This document shows positions 8,463 through 16,851 of a stretch of 64,000 bases of DNA, in pieces. Source of the stretch: Halorubrum persicum (GTDB taxonomy: Archaea; Halobacteriota; Halobacteria; Halobacteriales; Haloferacaceae); NCBI RefSeq assembly GCF_002727125.1, contig NZ_NHOA01000030.1, positions 61,790 through 125,789 of the forward strand, in the 5' to 3' direction. A model generated the notes under the pieces. The model ran no database searches, was not told where the DNA came from, and saw only the letters and a list, made by a program, of their open reading frames with translations. The position numbers and the translations under genes are program-made. The stretch's first letter is position 1, and the number at the start of each line of letters is the position of its first letter.

Positions 8463-9428
8463 TCAGTCGCTGCGGGCGACCCGGCTCCCGACGCGTTCGC
8501 GATCGGTCCGGATCCGCTCGGCGAGCTCTGCGATCTGGGCCAACACGGGGTACCGCGGCCCGTCGGTCGGCCCGTACAGGTACTCGTGGAAGGACTGGTG
8601 ATCCGCCCCTCCGCCCGTGGCGTCGACGGCCATCGGCGGGTCGTCGAGGTCGCGTTGGCGCTCGCCGGCCGCCTCGTTGCAGTCGGCCTCGAGTTCGTCG
8701 AGGCGGTGCCAGATGTCGATCGCGGCGTCCGTCCGGTCCCCCTCCACGCTGTCGAGGTGTTCGAGGAGCCGGCGGCGGCGCCGATCGACGCGATTCAGGT
8801 CGGTCTCGTACCGGGACAGCGCGTCGATCTCCGCGTCGATCGCGTCCGCCAGCGACGACCGGGCGTCGGCCGCCTGCCGGCTGCGCCGCACCAGCGCCGA
8901 CTGCGCCCCGGACGAGAGCGTGCCGTTGGAGGCCAGCGCGGTGGCCGTGTCCGGCCCCAACTCGGCGGCGAGGCTCTCGGGGATCGTCTCGTCGTACTCC
9001 TCTCTGTAGTGAGGCAGCGACATCACGGTGTCCCGGTACGCCGCGAGCACGCGCCGGAGCCTGATGTCGTCGGTCCCGCCCCGCCCGTCGGCCGCGGGGA
9101 CCGTGCGGACCGCGGCCGTGGGCCCGTCGAACGACGTGGCGGTCGACGAGGCGGGCGCGGGGTCGAGCCCGGAGACGCGGTCCGCGAACTCCTCGAAGGC
9201 GGCGCGCTCGTCGAGGACCCGCCGCCGCTCGCCGCGGCACTCGGCCTTGGCGTCGCGGACGTACGCCAGGGCGGCGAACGCGACGACGCCCGCGACGACC
9301 AGCGCGGTGACGACGCCGGGATCGGTCGCGATCGCGGCGAGGTCACAGGAGAGGGTCGAACACTCCGCAGTCGCCGGATCCGTGCCCTGAACCCGAAAGA
9401 CCCCCGCCGCTCCGTGTCTCACGCTCAT
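8463..9428 (-). CDS. Haloarchaeal membrane-anchored protein of unknown function (DUF7260-like)
   Basis: 321 residues from the ATG at 9428 (a start at 9443 would add five). One transmembrane segment lies near residues 40-60. A long helical cytoplasmic region follows, with the phrase YRDTVMSLPHYREEYDE and an acidic, Arg-rich coiled region (about 190-265). The pattern of TM followed by a YR-TVM-PHY-EEY motif recurs in a haloarchaea-specific family that I recall as DUF7260. Function unknown. It is divergent from nothing and convergent with nothing nearby; it stands alone. Confidence 0.68.
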   Translation of the reverse strand: MSVRHGAAGVFRVQGTDPATAECSTLSCDLAAIATDPGVVTALVVAGVVAFAALAYVRDAKAECRGERRRVLDERAAFEEFADRVSGLDPAPASSTATSFDGPTAAVRTVPAADGRGGTDDIRLRRVLAAYRDTVMSLPHYREEYDETIPESLAAELGPDTATALASNGTLSSGAQSALVRRSRQAADARSSLADAIDAEIDALSRYETDLNRVDRRRRRLLEHLDSVEGDRTDAAIDIWHRLDELEADCNEAAGERQRDLDDPPMAVDATGGGADHQSFHEYLYGPTDGPRYPVLAQIAELAERIRTDRERVGSRVARSD

Positions 9429-9553
9429 TGTATACGCTAACACGTCACACGTACAAAGCGCTTATGGCGGGCCTCGGTCCCCGACACGGCGATTCCCGGA
9501 GCCGGGGGATCACGACCGTCTCGGTGACGGCGGCGGGGTCGTCGGCGATCCGG

Positions 9554-10396
9554 CTACTCCACGACGCCGTCGTCGGTGATCACGGTGTCGATCATCCCGA
9601 TCGGGGTCGCGTCGTAGCTCGGGTTCTCGATGGTCACGTCCTCGACGGGCTCGCGCATCACCTCGACGGCGTCGCGGAACTCGTTTTCGAACCGGAACTC
9701 CTCGATCCGCTTCGCGCCGGAGCCGACCGCGGTCACCGGCACGCCGAGCTCGTGGGCGGTGACGACGAGCGGGAACGTCCCGATGCGGTTGTAGTACGTC
9801 CCGCCGGTCATACACGTGATCCCGAGGAGGACGCGGTCGCAGTCGCGGAGGGCGTACCCCATCGCGCTGTCGACCACCATTCGGGTGTCGACCCGCGCGA
9901 TGCCGGCGAGCACGCGGGCCGTCTTCCGGCCGAGGGTGCGCGGGCGCGCCTCCGTGACGTACACCGTCAGGTGGGCGCCGTCGCGGGCCGCGGCCTCGAT
10001 CGACTCCAGCACCGTCGTCGAGTAGTCGTGGACCAGCAGGGTGTCGCCGTCCTCGATGTGCTCGGCCGCGTTGGCGGCGGCCTCCCCCTTCGCCGTCTCG
10101 ATGTCCTCGACGACGCGGTGGATGGTCTCTTCGAGCCGCTGTTTGCCGCCCTCGACGCTCGTCGCCTCGCCAACGATCGAGCGCTCGACCTCGCGCATCG
10201 CGTTGTGGAGCGCGGCGTGGGAGGGGTTCGACCGCCGCAACACCCCCGCGTTGTGTTCGAGGTCGCGCTCGAACTCGTCGACCGTCACGTACTCGCGGTC
10301 GAGGAGATCTGCGAGCGACCGCGTCGCCTTCACGGCCACCGCCGACGTGCTGTGGGTCCGCATTGCCCGGATCTCGGCGACCGTCTCGTCGATCAT
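9554..10396 (-). CDS. eIF2B alpha/beta/delta-like protein lacking the R15P-isomerase catalytic residues
   Basis: 280 residues from the ATG at 10396; longer starts (10474) are less likely because family members begin with MIDETV-EIR. The fold is that of eIF2B regulatory subunits, R15P isomerase and MtnA: a helical N-terminus, then a Rossmann-like domain with GDTLLVHDYST, TEARP and YYNRIGT. Compared with the true R15P isomerase at 17964-18929, the catalytic Cys (MTHCHS there) is Asp/Tyr here (LVHDYS) and the GADS aspartate is replaced (LGITCM). It is therefore probably not that enzyme. Role unknown; called archaeal initiation factor 2B-like by habit. Confidence 0.8.
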   Translation of the reverse strand: MIDETVAEIRAMRTHSTSAVAVKATRSLADLLDREYVTVDEFERDLEHNAGVLRRSNPSHAALHNAMREVERSIVGEATSVEGGKQRLEETIHRVVEDIETAKGEAAANAAEHIEDGDTLLVHDYSTTVLESIEAAARDGAHLTVYVTEARPRTLGRKTARVLAGIARVDTRMVVDSAMGYALRDCDRVLLGITCMTGGTYYNRIGTFPLVVTAHELGVPVTAVGSGAKRIEEFRFENEFRDAVEVMREPVEDVTIENPSYDATPIGMIDTVITDDGVVE

Positions 10397-10527
10397 ATCG
10401 TAAGGGTCGTCGCCCCGATGCAAAGGGGTTCCGGGGTCTCGCCGGACGGCGAACGCGCCATCCCGATCGGCCAAGCTACGGGCGTATCGCGAAAACGGGC
10501 CGCACGGAAAAGCCGATTACCGCCGCG

Positions 10528-10884
10528 TCAGGCGTACTTCGCGACGACGTTGAGCACGTCGTCGAGCTCGTCGCCGTCGAGCGAGTAGCGCTCCTGAGCG
10601 AACACCGAGCGCAGCTCGGTGCGGTCCTCGGGAAGGAGGTCAGCGATCTTCACCGCGGTCGGCACGTCGATCTGATCGAGCTCGGTCAGCTCCTCGACCA
10701 GCTCTCTGGACTCCTCGGCGTCGAGGTGGGCGAAGCGGTTGACGTGCTCGATCGCGCGGGCGAGCTCGTAGCGCAGGTCGCGGTCCTCGTCGTCCGCGCG
10801 CTCCGCCTCGATATCCACGAGGATCTCCTTCGCCTCGGAGGTGGTGACGTACTCCTCGTCGAGCTTCTCTTTGAATATCGTCAT
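10528..10884 (-). CDS. rpoF: DNA-directed RNA polymerase subunit Rpb4/RpoF
   Basis: 118 residues, matching archaeal RpoF. It forms the stalk of RNA polymerase together with Rpo7/RpoE and helps promoter opening and RNA binding. The family pattern is clear: FKEKLDEEYVTTSEAKEIL at the start, then AIEHVNRFAHLDAEES, and the C-terminal HRDC-like helices with IADLLPEDRTELRSVFAQER. It begins 5 nt after the L21e stop, so the two are co-transcribed from the TATA box near 11216. The usual next genes of this archaeal operon (DUF655, ksgA) are not here. Confidence 0.95.
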   Translation of the reverse strand: MTIFKEKLDEEYVTTSEAKEILVDIEAERADDEDRDLRYELARAIEHVNRFAHLDAEESRELVEELTELDQIDVPTAVKIADLLPEDRTELRSVFAQERYSLDGDELDDVLNVVAKYA

Positions 10885-10889
10885 CTCGG

Positions 10890-11183
10890 TCAGTTCTGCT
10901 GTGCGCTCATGTGGGCGGCGGCGACGATGAGCGTCTTCGTCTTGCCGCCGTCCGGGATCTCGACTTTGAACGCGGCGCCCTGCTTGCCGACCACCGTACC
11001 GGTGCGGCCGTCGAAGCGCGGGTGGAAGCGGCCCTTCTGGACGCTCGGGTCGATCTTGAGGTGGACCTGCGACCCCTCGTCGAACTCCTGGATCGCTCGC
11101 TGCGGCGGCGACGTGCCGCGGTCACGGGGTTTGTTCGAGAGCTTGTCGCGGGTCGCCTTCTGGGGCCCATTGGAACTCGGCAT
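10890..11183 (-). CDS. rpl21e: 50S ribosomal protein L21e
   Basis: 97 residues. Archaeal/eukaryal large-subunit protein with the KOW-like core [33 protein letters not shown] and a basic N-terminus. Length is that of the family. First gene of a two-gene operon with rpoF. A TATA box (CATTTATAA) centred about 33 nt upstream of the ATG indicates a very short or absent leader. Confidence 0.96.
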   Translation of the reverse strand: MPSSNGPQKATRDKLSNKPRDRGTSPPQRAIQEFDEGSQVHLKIDPSVQKGRFHPRFDGRTGTVVGKQGAAFKVEIPDGGKTKTLIVAAAHMSAQQN

Positions 11184-11211
11184 GGTCTTGGGCGTTCTTC
11201 CGCTGCCGCGG

Positions 11212-11220
11212 TTATAAATG
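11212..11220 (-). promoter_or_regulatory. TATA box of the rpl21e-rpoF operon
   Basis: CATTTATAA on the minus strand, 29-37 nt before the rpl21e ATG. Confidence 0.6.
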
Positions 11221-11360
11221 GTGCGTTACGGCCCTCGAACGGGAGCCGATACCACGGTCTTCCGGGAGCTGTTGTTCCGGTCGTAACCGGCGGCCGAGAC
11301 TACCCCACACGACTCCCCCTTCCGAAAGGGCTAATCCCGTGACTCTCTTCCGTTCGTGTA

Positions 11361-12290
11361 ATGAGTCACCAGCTGCCGGACGTCCAGGCGTCGGCACCCG
11401 ACGTCTCCGTCGGGCTCTCGCAGGTCGGCGTCACCGGCGTCGAGAAGCTCGTCAAGCTCGCCCGGGGAGAGATGCGCCCCATCGTCCTCATGGCGGAGTT
11501 CGAGGTTTTCGTCGACCTCCCGAGCGGCCGCAAGGGGATCGACATGTCGCGGAACCTCGCGACGATCGACGAGATCCTCGAGGAGATCACCCGCGAGGAG
11601 GCGTACCGCGTCGAGGAGGTGTGCGGCGACGCCGCCGAGCGGCTCCTCGAAAAGCACGACTACACCACCACCGCCGAGGTGTCGATGTCGGCGGAGCTCG
11701 TCACCCGCGAGGACACGCCCGCGTCCGGGATCGAGACGCAGAGCACGGCGACGATCGTCGCCAGCGCCACCGCGACCGAGGAGGGGACCCGCGAGGAGAT
11801 CGGCGCCGAGGTCACCGGGATGACCGTCTGTCCCTGCTCGCAGGGGATGAGCGAGTCCCGCGCCCGCGACAAGCTCGCCGACCTCGGCGTCGACGAGGAG
11901 ACGACCGAGGAGTTCCTGGAGGCCGTCCCGCAGCCGGGGCACTCCCAGCGCGGCCACGCGACGCTGACGATCACGACCGACGGGCACCCGGAAGTCGACC
12001 TCAGGGACGTGATCGACATCGCTCGCGACTCGATGAGCGCCCGGATCTACAACATGGCGAAGCGGCCGGACGAGGACCACATGACCTACGAGGCCCACGC
12101 CGACGCGAAGTTCGTCGAGGACTGCGTCCGCGCGCTCGCCGAGGGCACCGTCGCCGAGTTCGACCACCTCTCCGACGACGCCGTGATCCACATGCGACAG
12201 TCGAACGACGAGTCGATCCACCAGCACAACGCCCACGCCGAGCGGGAAGTGACGATGGGCGACCTGCGAGACGAACTCGACGCGGCCTGA
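11361..12290 (+). CDS. mptA: GTP cyclohydrolase MptA (FolE2 type)
   Basis: 309 residues. Converts GTP to 7,8-dihydroneopterin cyclic phosphate (methanopterin/pterin route); in haloarchaea it also serves folate-type cofactors and archaeosine synthesis. The family signature is present: LPDVQ at the N-terminus, [17 protein letters not shown], the [18 protein letters not shown] cysteine region and the [11 protein letters not shown] histidine segment, all metal or substrate contacts in COG1469 enzymes. Full length. The ATG is preceded by a weak GGCTAATCC TATA-like element about 28 nt upstream. Convergent with the TrmB-type regulator. Confidence 0.93.
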   Translation: MSHQLPDVQASAPDVSVGLSQVGVTGVEKLVKLARGEMRPIVLMAEFEVFVDLPSGRKGIDMSRNLATIDEILEEITREEAYRVEEVCGDAAERLLEKHDYTTTAEVSMSAELVTREDTPASGIETQSTATIVASATATEEGTREEIGAEVTGMTVCPCSQGMSESRARDKLADLGVDEETTEEFLEAVPQPGHSQRGHATLTITTDGHPEVDLRDVIDIARDSMSARIYNMAKRPDEDHMTYEAHADAKFVEDCVRALAEGTVAEFDHLSDDAVIHMRQSNDESIHQHNAHAEREVTMGDLRDELDAA

Positions 12291-12320
12291 TCGGCGCGTC
12301 AGCCGTCGGGTGTCACCGGC

Positions 12321-13127
12321 TCACCCGAACGTCAGCGGCTCCGCCTCCGCCCACTGCGGCTCGAACTGGTCTTTCACGCTCGCCGCGAACTCCGCGTCCT
12401 TCACGTCGATCATCGCGAACGGCTCGTCGCCGGAGAGCGGGTGCGGCACCTCGATGCACACCTCGATCCCGTCGAAGACGGAGAAGGTCCCGTCGACGCC
12501 GGCGGTCGTGCGCACCTCGAACCCGGCCATGTCGGAGAGGTCCGCGGTGTACCGCCGACCGACGCTCCGCGGGAGCGCGTCCACCGTCTCCGGCGACAGC
12601 AACACGCGAATCTCGACCCCGCGGTCCAGCGCCGCCTCCAGCTCGTCGGTGACCCGCTCGCCGACCGTCCCGAGATCGAAGCCGGTCGCGGGGGCGCCGG
12701 CGACGACGACCATCCGGCGCTCGGCGGCCGCGATCCGCTCTAAGAGGAGGTCCGTGGCGTCCTCCGCGCCGACGGCCGCGGTCCAGAACTGCCCGTCGAC
12801 GGGCTCGCCGGCGTCGAGCTCCGTCGAGAGGTCGTCGACGACCGCCTCGTACTGCTCGGCCTGCGTCTCCAGCTCCTGCTTCTTCTCCTCTAACAGCCGG
12901 TCGAGCGCGGCGTCCGGCTCCACCGCCGCGTACTTCTTCGGGCGGCTGGCGGCCTGACTCCGGACCAGGCTGTGCTGTTCCAAGCTGTTGAGCACGTCGT
13001 ACACCCGACCCATCGGGACCTCGCTGGCCCGCGAGAGGTCCTTCGCCGTCGTCGACCCGGTGCGCAGGAGCGCCCGATACGCGCGGGCCTCGTACTCGGA
13101 AAGCCCCAGATCGCGGAGAGATGCCAT
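12321..13127 (-). CDS. TrmB-family transcriptional regulator
   Basis: 268 residues. The N-terminal winged helix (1-80) reads LGLSEYEARAYRALLRTGSTTAKDLS and VPMGRVYDVLNSLE, the hallmark of TrmB regulators. A coiled coil (about 70-100) and a C-terminal PLD-like/effector domain (about 125-265) follow, with AERRMVVVAGAP and IEVRVLLSPE-type strands. TrmB proteins sense sugars or other small molecules. Targets here are not known and no sugar operon is adjacent. An imperfect inverted repeat covering its own TATA box suggests autoregulation. Confidence 0.9.
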   Translation of the reverse strand: MASLRDLGLSEYEARAYRALLRTGSTTAKDLSRASEVPMGRVYDVLNSLEQHSLVRSQAASRPKKYAAVEPDAALDRLLEEKKQELETQAEQYEAVVDDLSTELDAGEPVDGQFWTAAVGAEDATDLLLERIAAAERRMVVVAGAPATGFDLGTVGERVTDELEAALDRGVEIRVLLSPETVDALPRSVGRRYTADLSDMAGFEVRTTAGVDGTFSVFDGIEVCIEVPHPLSGDEPFAMIDVKDAEFAASVKDQFEPQWAEAEPLTFG

Positions 13128-13147
13128 ACCGACTCATCCGTCGGGAT

Positions 13148-13176
13148 CCGTATAAACACGTCGCCGGTTTACACGG
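13148..13176 (-). promoter_or_regulatory. TATA box within an inverted repeat upstream of the TrmB regulator
   Basis: CCGTATAAAC and GTTTACACGG (9 of 10 positions complementary) separated by 9 bp. The left arm contains the TATA element (GTTTATACGG on the minus strand), centred about 25 nt before the ATG at 13127. A dimeric regulator bound here would cover the promoter. Confidence 0.5.
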
Positions 13177-13274
13177 TGTGCCGGTGGTCCTCGGTGTAAC
13201 TCCTCTCAGCTGGATCCGACGCAGATACCGAACAAAAACGCGCCCGCTGCGAGACGAATCGCGGGGCCGGATCG

Positions 13275-14933
13275 CTACTCGATCGTCTCGGCGACCCGCG
13301 TCATCAACTCGTCCGGTGTTTTCGCGGGTTCGGAGGCGCCGTCTCCGGCGAGCACGACCGCCGAGCCCGCGGGTACCGACCGCGGTGCGGGCGCGTCCGA
13401 CCGGTGGGCGTTCGGGACGACGACCTTCTCGTGGTCCGCGACCCGCCACGCGGCGCGGTGGAGGTCGCTGCCGGGCTCGTCGCCGACCGCGACGACGGTG
13501 GTCCCGCGGAGGAGCCGCCCCGCGAGGCTGCCGTACCCGGCGACCTGCACGCTCAGTCGCTCGGTCGCGCCGGCGAACGACTCGGCCGTCTCGCGGGCGA
13601 CCGCCTCGTAGCGCTCCTCGCCCGTCAGCGCCGCCAGATCGAGCAGGGCGGTCGCCATCTCCACGTTGCCGTCGAGCGGGCGGAACGGGCGGTCGAGCAG
13701 GCCCGCGCCCGACCGCGGCCCGTCGACGAAGGAGCCGTCGACGTGCAGCCGGTCGATCGCTCTGTCCGCGACCGCCCGGGCGACGGCGGCGCCCTCGCCG
13801 AGCACGCCCGCGGCGCGGGTGTACGCGCTCACGACGCGGGCGGCGTCGGCGAGGAGGTCCGCCTCGCCCACCTCGTCGCTCCCGCGGTAGTGGGTCACCG
13901 CTCCGCTCTCGACGTCGATCAGGTCGCGTTCGAGCCCGCCGAGGATTCGCTCGGCGTACTCGCGGGCGCGCTCGTCGTCGGTGTAGGCGGCGACCGCGAG
14001 CAGCGCGTCGGCCGCGAGCGCGTTCCCGCCCGCGAAGACGGTCAGGTCCCGGCGCGGTGAGTCCAGCTCCTCGCGATCGGCGGCGGCGGCCGCGTAGTAG
14101 GCGCGACCGAGCCCCGGGCCGACGCTCCCGCCGACGCCGTAACCGGTCCAGAGGTCGTCGGTGAGGAACTCGACCGCGTCGGTCGCGGGAGCGAGGTACA
14201 TCTCGTCGCCCGTGTAGAGGTAGGCGTTCGCGAACGCCCGGGTGACGGCCGCGTTCGTGTCGATCGGCTTCTCGTAGGCCACGTCGCCCCAGTCGGGCGT
14301 CCCCGCGAACCGGAAGAACCCTCCGGCCACGTCGTCGGCGAGGTGGTCGCGCACCGCGTCGAGCGTCCGGAGGGCGCGGTCGCGGTCGCGCTTCAGCGCG
14401 AACTCGACCGTCCGCGGGAGGGGGAACTTCGCGTCCGATCCCCATCCGGCGTACTCCTCGTCGTACTTCACTTCGATCTGGCCGGCGAGGTGGCTCTCGA
14501 TCGCGTCCGTCACCTCCCCGCTCGGCGGGAGGTCGGCGTCGAGCGCGCGCGGGATCCGCCCCGCGTCCCGGCCCTTGTCGGCCCACATCTGCCGGACCGA
14601 CTCGAGCACCTGCCGCATCCCGTCCACGTCGAGGTAGCCCGCGCCGGTGAGCAGCTCTCCCTCGGGAGTGAGGAAGGCGGTCGTCGGGAACCCGCCCATG
14701 TTGTACCGCTCGCGCACCCGGGGGTGGCGGTCCACGTCGACGCGGACCGGGACGAACCCCTCGTTGATGTTGGCGGCGATTCGGGGCTCCGCGTAGGTGA
14801 TCGCGTCCATCTCGTGACAGCCCTCACACCACGTGGCGGACAGCGAGAGGAGGACCGGGGAGTCCCGCCTGTCGGCCTCGGCGAAGGCCGCTTCCCCCCA
14901 CCCTCGCCACTCGACGTGCGTCTCGTCGGTCAT
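13275..14933 (-). CDS. Thioredoxin-fold DUF255 protein (YyaL/spermatogenesis-associated type), short form
   Basis: 552 residues. The N-terminal DUF255 thioredoxin-like domain (1-130) has SATWCEGCHEMD with a CxxC pair, and GGFPTTAFLTPEG. An alpha/alpha six-hairpin domain of the N-acylglucosamine 2-epimerase kind follows (about 165-470: EEYAGWGSDAKFP, GGFFRFAGTPDW, YEKPIDTNA). Family members are usually about 650-720 residues, so this haloarchaeal form is shorter. Possible redox or sugar-linked role; substrate unknown. A GCGCTTACC element about 28 nt upstream may be the promoter. Confidence 0.85.
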   Translation of the reverse strand: MTDETHVEWRGWGEAAFAEADRRDSPVLLSLSATWCEGCHEMDAITYAEPRIAANINEGFVPVRVDVDRHPRVRERYNMGGFPTTAFLTPEGELLTGAGYLDVDGMRQVLESVRQMWADKGRDAGRIPRALDADLPPSGEVTDAIESHLAGQIEVKYDEEYAGWGSDAKFPLPRTVEFALKRDRDRALRTLDAVRDHLADDVAGGFFRFAGTPDWGDVAYEKPIDTNAAVTRAFANAYLYTGDEMYLAPATDAVEFLTDDLWTGYGVGGSVGPGLGRAYYAAAAADREELDSPRRDLTVFAGGNALAADALLAVAAYTDDERAREYAERILGGLERDLIDVESGAVTHYRGSDEVGEADLLADAARVVSAYTRAAGVLGEGAAVARAVADRAIDRLHVDGSFVDGPRSGAGLLDRPFRPLDGNVEMATALLDLAALTGEERYEAVARETAESFAGATERLSVQVAGYGSLAGRLLRGTTVVAVGDEPGSDLHRAAWRVADHEKVVVPNAHRSDAPAPRSVPAGSAVVLAGDGASEPAKTPDELMTRVAETIE

Positions 14934-15123
14934 ACCGACAGTCGGACCGCGCGGTGGGTAAGCGCTTCGAGACCGGTGCGCCGGCGGTCGGCCAATGAGC
15001 GGAGAGCCGGTGAGCGGCGCGAAGGCGGCACAGCGTGAGACGGCCAGAGGGCGAAGGGAGGGCGGGTCGTCGGAGGGAGCCGATCGGTCGTCGTGGCGAT
15101 GCGATTCGGCGGGCGCGTCGGCC

Positions 15124-15351
15124 TCAGCGCTTGTAGTCGTGGCCGAGCGCCAGCGCGAGGGCGTTCGCGAACAGCAGGCCGACGAACAGCTGTCCGGTGG
15201 TGCCGTCGAGCCCCGAGTACAGGAGGGCGGGGTACGTGGCCGGGATGGCGATCGCCGCCCAGAAGGCGGCGGCCTTCATCGTTCCGGTCATCAGTCCGGC
15301 GACTTGCCGGCCGGAGGCGAGGCGCGTGGGTGCGGGGATGGACATGGACAC
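15124..15351 (-). CDS. Small two-helix membrane protein of unknown function
   Basis: 75 residues from a GTG at 15351, or 73 from the ATG at 15345. A short polar N-terminus precedes two hydrophobic segments (about 28-47 and 52-70), ending in GHDYKR. A clear CTATATG element centred about 27 nt upstream of the GTG supports a leaderless gene. No family recognised. Confidence 0.62.
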   Translation of the reverse strand: MSMSIPAPTRLASGRQVAGLMTGTMKAAAFWAAIAIPATYPALLYSGLDGTTGQLFVGLLFANALALALGHDYKR

Positions 15352-15373
15352 TACTACCCACCGTCGGTAGCCA

Positions 15374-15380
15374 CATATAG
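15374..15380 (-). promoter_or_regulatory. TATA box of the small membrane protein at 15124-15351
   Basis: CTATATG on the minus strand, 23-29 nt before the GTG start. Confidence 0.5.
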
Positions 15381-15637
15381 CCCGCAGAGGGTTCGCACGA
15401 TTTCACCACGTTTCTCGGCGCTCGACGACGTTTCAAAACGCGCTCAGGATCGGTCTAACTCTTCATCGAGCTCTCTCACACTTTTCCAGCGTGTTGACGA
15501 CGATCGTCGATAAGGCGGTTCGATCGGCGGCGATAGGGGGAAGGGAGTCGGGGATCGCTCGCGACGCCGGCGTAACACAGAGAGGCCTTTGTGCCTACGG
15601 GAAGCCCTTATGGGGAGCCGTCGTAGCAGCGCCCGTC

Positions 15638-16831
15638 ATGACCGAACTCACGCGCCGAACGGCGATATACGGTATCGGATCCGGAGGCGTCGCTGCCCTC
15701 GCCGGCTGCACCGACGGCACCGATCCAGGTGCGGGCGATGGCGACGACGGGAGCGACGGGGACGGCGAGGACGGGACCGGCGATGGCGGGGACGGAGACG
15801 ACGGGGACGACGGCGGCTCCGTCGTCACCGACACGGCGGTCCAGCAGGTTGGCGTCGCGCTCTCCGGCCCCGCGTGGAACCGCGAGTCGCGCCGCGGTTT
15901 CTGTGTGCTCTTCACCGAAGAGGACGAAAGCTGGTGGCTGTTCGACGACGTCCCGGCGGAGGTGGGTGAGTTCGTCGCGGCGACCGATTTCGACGAGTCG
16001 GTGCTCGCGTACGTCGAGTCGGTCGGACCGACCACCTGTCACAACCGGATCGCGTTCGACGAGGTCGACGTCGAAGCGGGAACGCTCAGCGCGAGCGCGA
16101 CGGTCGAGAACACCGCCGGGGACGACGAGGCCTGCGGCGAGGCGATCACCTTCTCCGGCGCGCTGCTCCGCGTCACGGCCGACCCGCGTCCGGAGTCGCT
16201 CCGGCTGTCGGTGACGGACGGCTGGGGCGAGACCGCGGAGCTGACCGGCGACGAGGGGGTCCGCGACCCCGCCCGGCTCGACGGGTTCGTCCGGCCCGAG
16301 AGTGATCCCCACACCGTGCCCGCCCCGCTCGACTGCGAGGACGCGTCGTTCGGGCGTCACCCGTCCGCCTACGCCGACGGGGTCTCGTGGGGGGCCGGCG
16401 GCGGCGCCGGCGAGGACGGGGGGAGCGCGCTCGCGCTCCGCGTCGTGAATCCCGCGTACGACGGAGGGGATCGCGCGGAGGCGCTGACGTTCGAGCGCGG
16501 CGACGACGTGCGCATCGAACTGACCAACGTCTCGAGCCGACCGGTGTCCGTCGGCAACCACGGGAAGTACAACGTCGAGGCGTTCACAGAGGCCGGCTGG
16601 GAGGACGTGCGCGGCGCGGAGGACGCCCGCTTCGACTACACCGACGAGGCGATCTCACACCCTCCGGGTGAGACCGTCGCGTGGGAGTTCACGATGACCG
16701 AGTCGGGGCTCGTCGCCGACGAGAACCAGCCCGAGGGGTTACGAGTCTGTCCCGACCTGCAGCCGGGGCGCTACCGGTTCGTCTTCTTCGGCGCCGCCGA
16801 CATCGCTGTCGCGTTCGACTACGTCGGATAG
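15638..16831 (+). CDS. TAT-exported lipoprotein with C-terminal BsuPI-like Ig domain
   Basis: 397 residues from the ATG at 15638; the frame is open 49 codons upstream but the export signal fixes the start. The signal has twin arginines (R6-R7) and a lipobox ALAGC with Cys at 24, giving a lipid-anchored extracellular protein. An Asp/Gly repeat linker (about 25-65) precedes the body. The C-terminal 130 residues (RVVNPAYDGG..., WEDVRGAED, LQPGRYRFVFFG) match the C-terminal part of the second lipoprotein at 32994-33596. Such domains resemble BsuPI-type Ig folds. Function unknown. The TATA-like CCCTTATGG at 15605-15613 lies about 29 nt upstream. Confidence 0.8.
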   Translation: MTELTRRTAIYGIGSGGVAALAGCTDGTDPGAGDGDDGSDGDGEDGTGDGGDGDDGDDGGSVVTDTAVQQVGVALSGPAWNRESRRGFCVLFTEEDESWWLFDDVPAEVGEFVAATDFDESVLAYVESVGPTTCHNRIAFDEVDVEAGTLSASATVENTAGDDEACGEAITFSGALLRVTADPRPESLRLSVTDGWGETAELTGDEGVRDPARLDGFVRPESDPHTVPAPLDCEDASFGRHPSAYADGVSWGAGGGAGEDGGSALALRVVNPAYDGGDRAEALTFERGDDVRIELTNVSSRPVSVGNHGKYNVEAFTEAGWEDVRGAEDARFDYTDEAISHPPGETVAWEFTMTESGLVADENQPEGLRVCPDLQPGRYRFVFFGAADIAVAFDYVG

Positions 16832-16851
16832 CGCGCTCTGGGCCGGTCGTT

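Noticed and set aside
11339..12652. Arg-rich frame overlapping mptA
   Set aside because: Shadow frame; MptA motifs are in the neighbouring frame.
12313..14586. A 757-codon minus-strand frame spanning the DUF255 gene and the TrmB gene
   Set aside because: Arg/Gly/Pro-rich nonsense-type composition; the two known families in other frames explain the same DNA.
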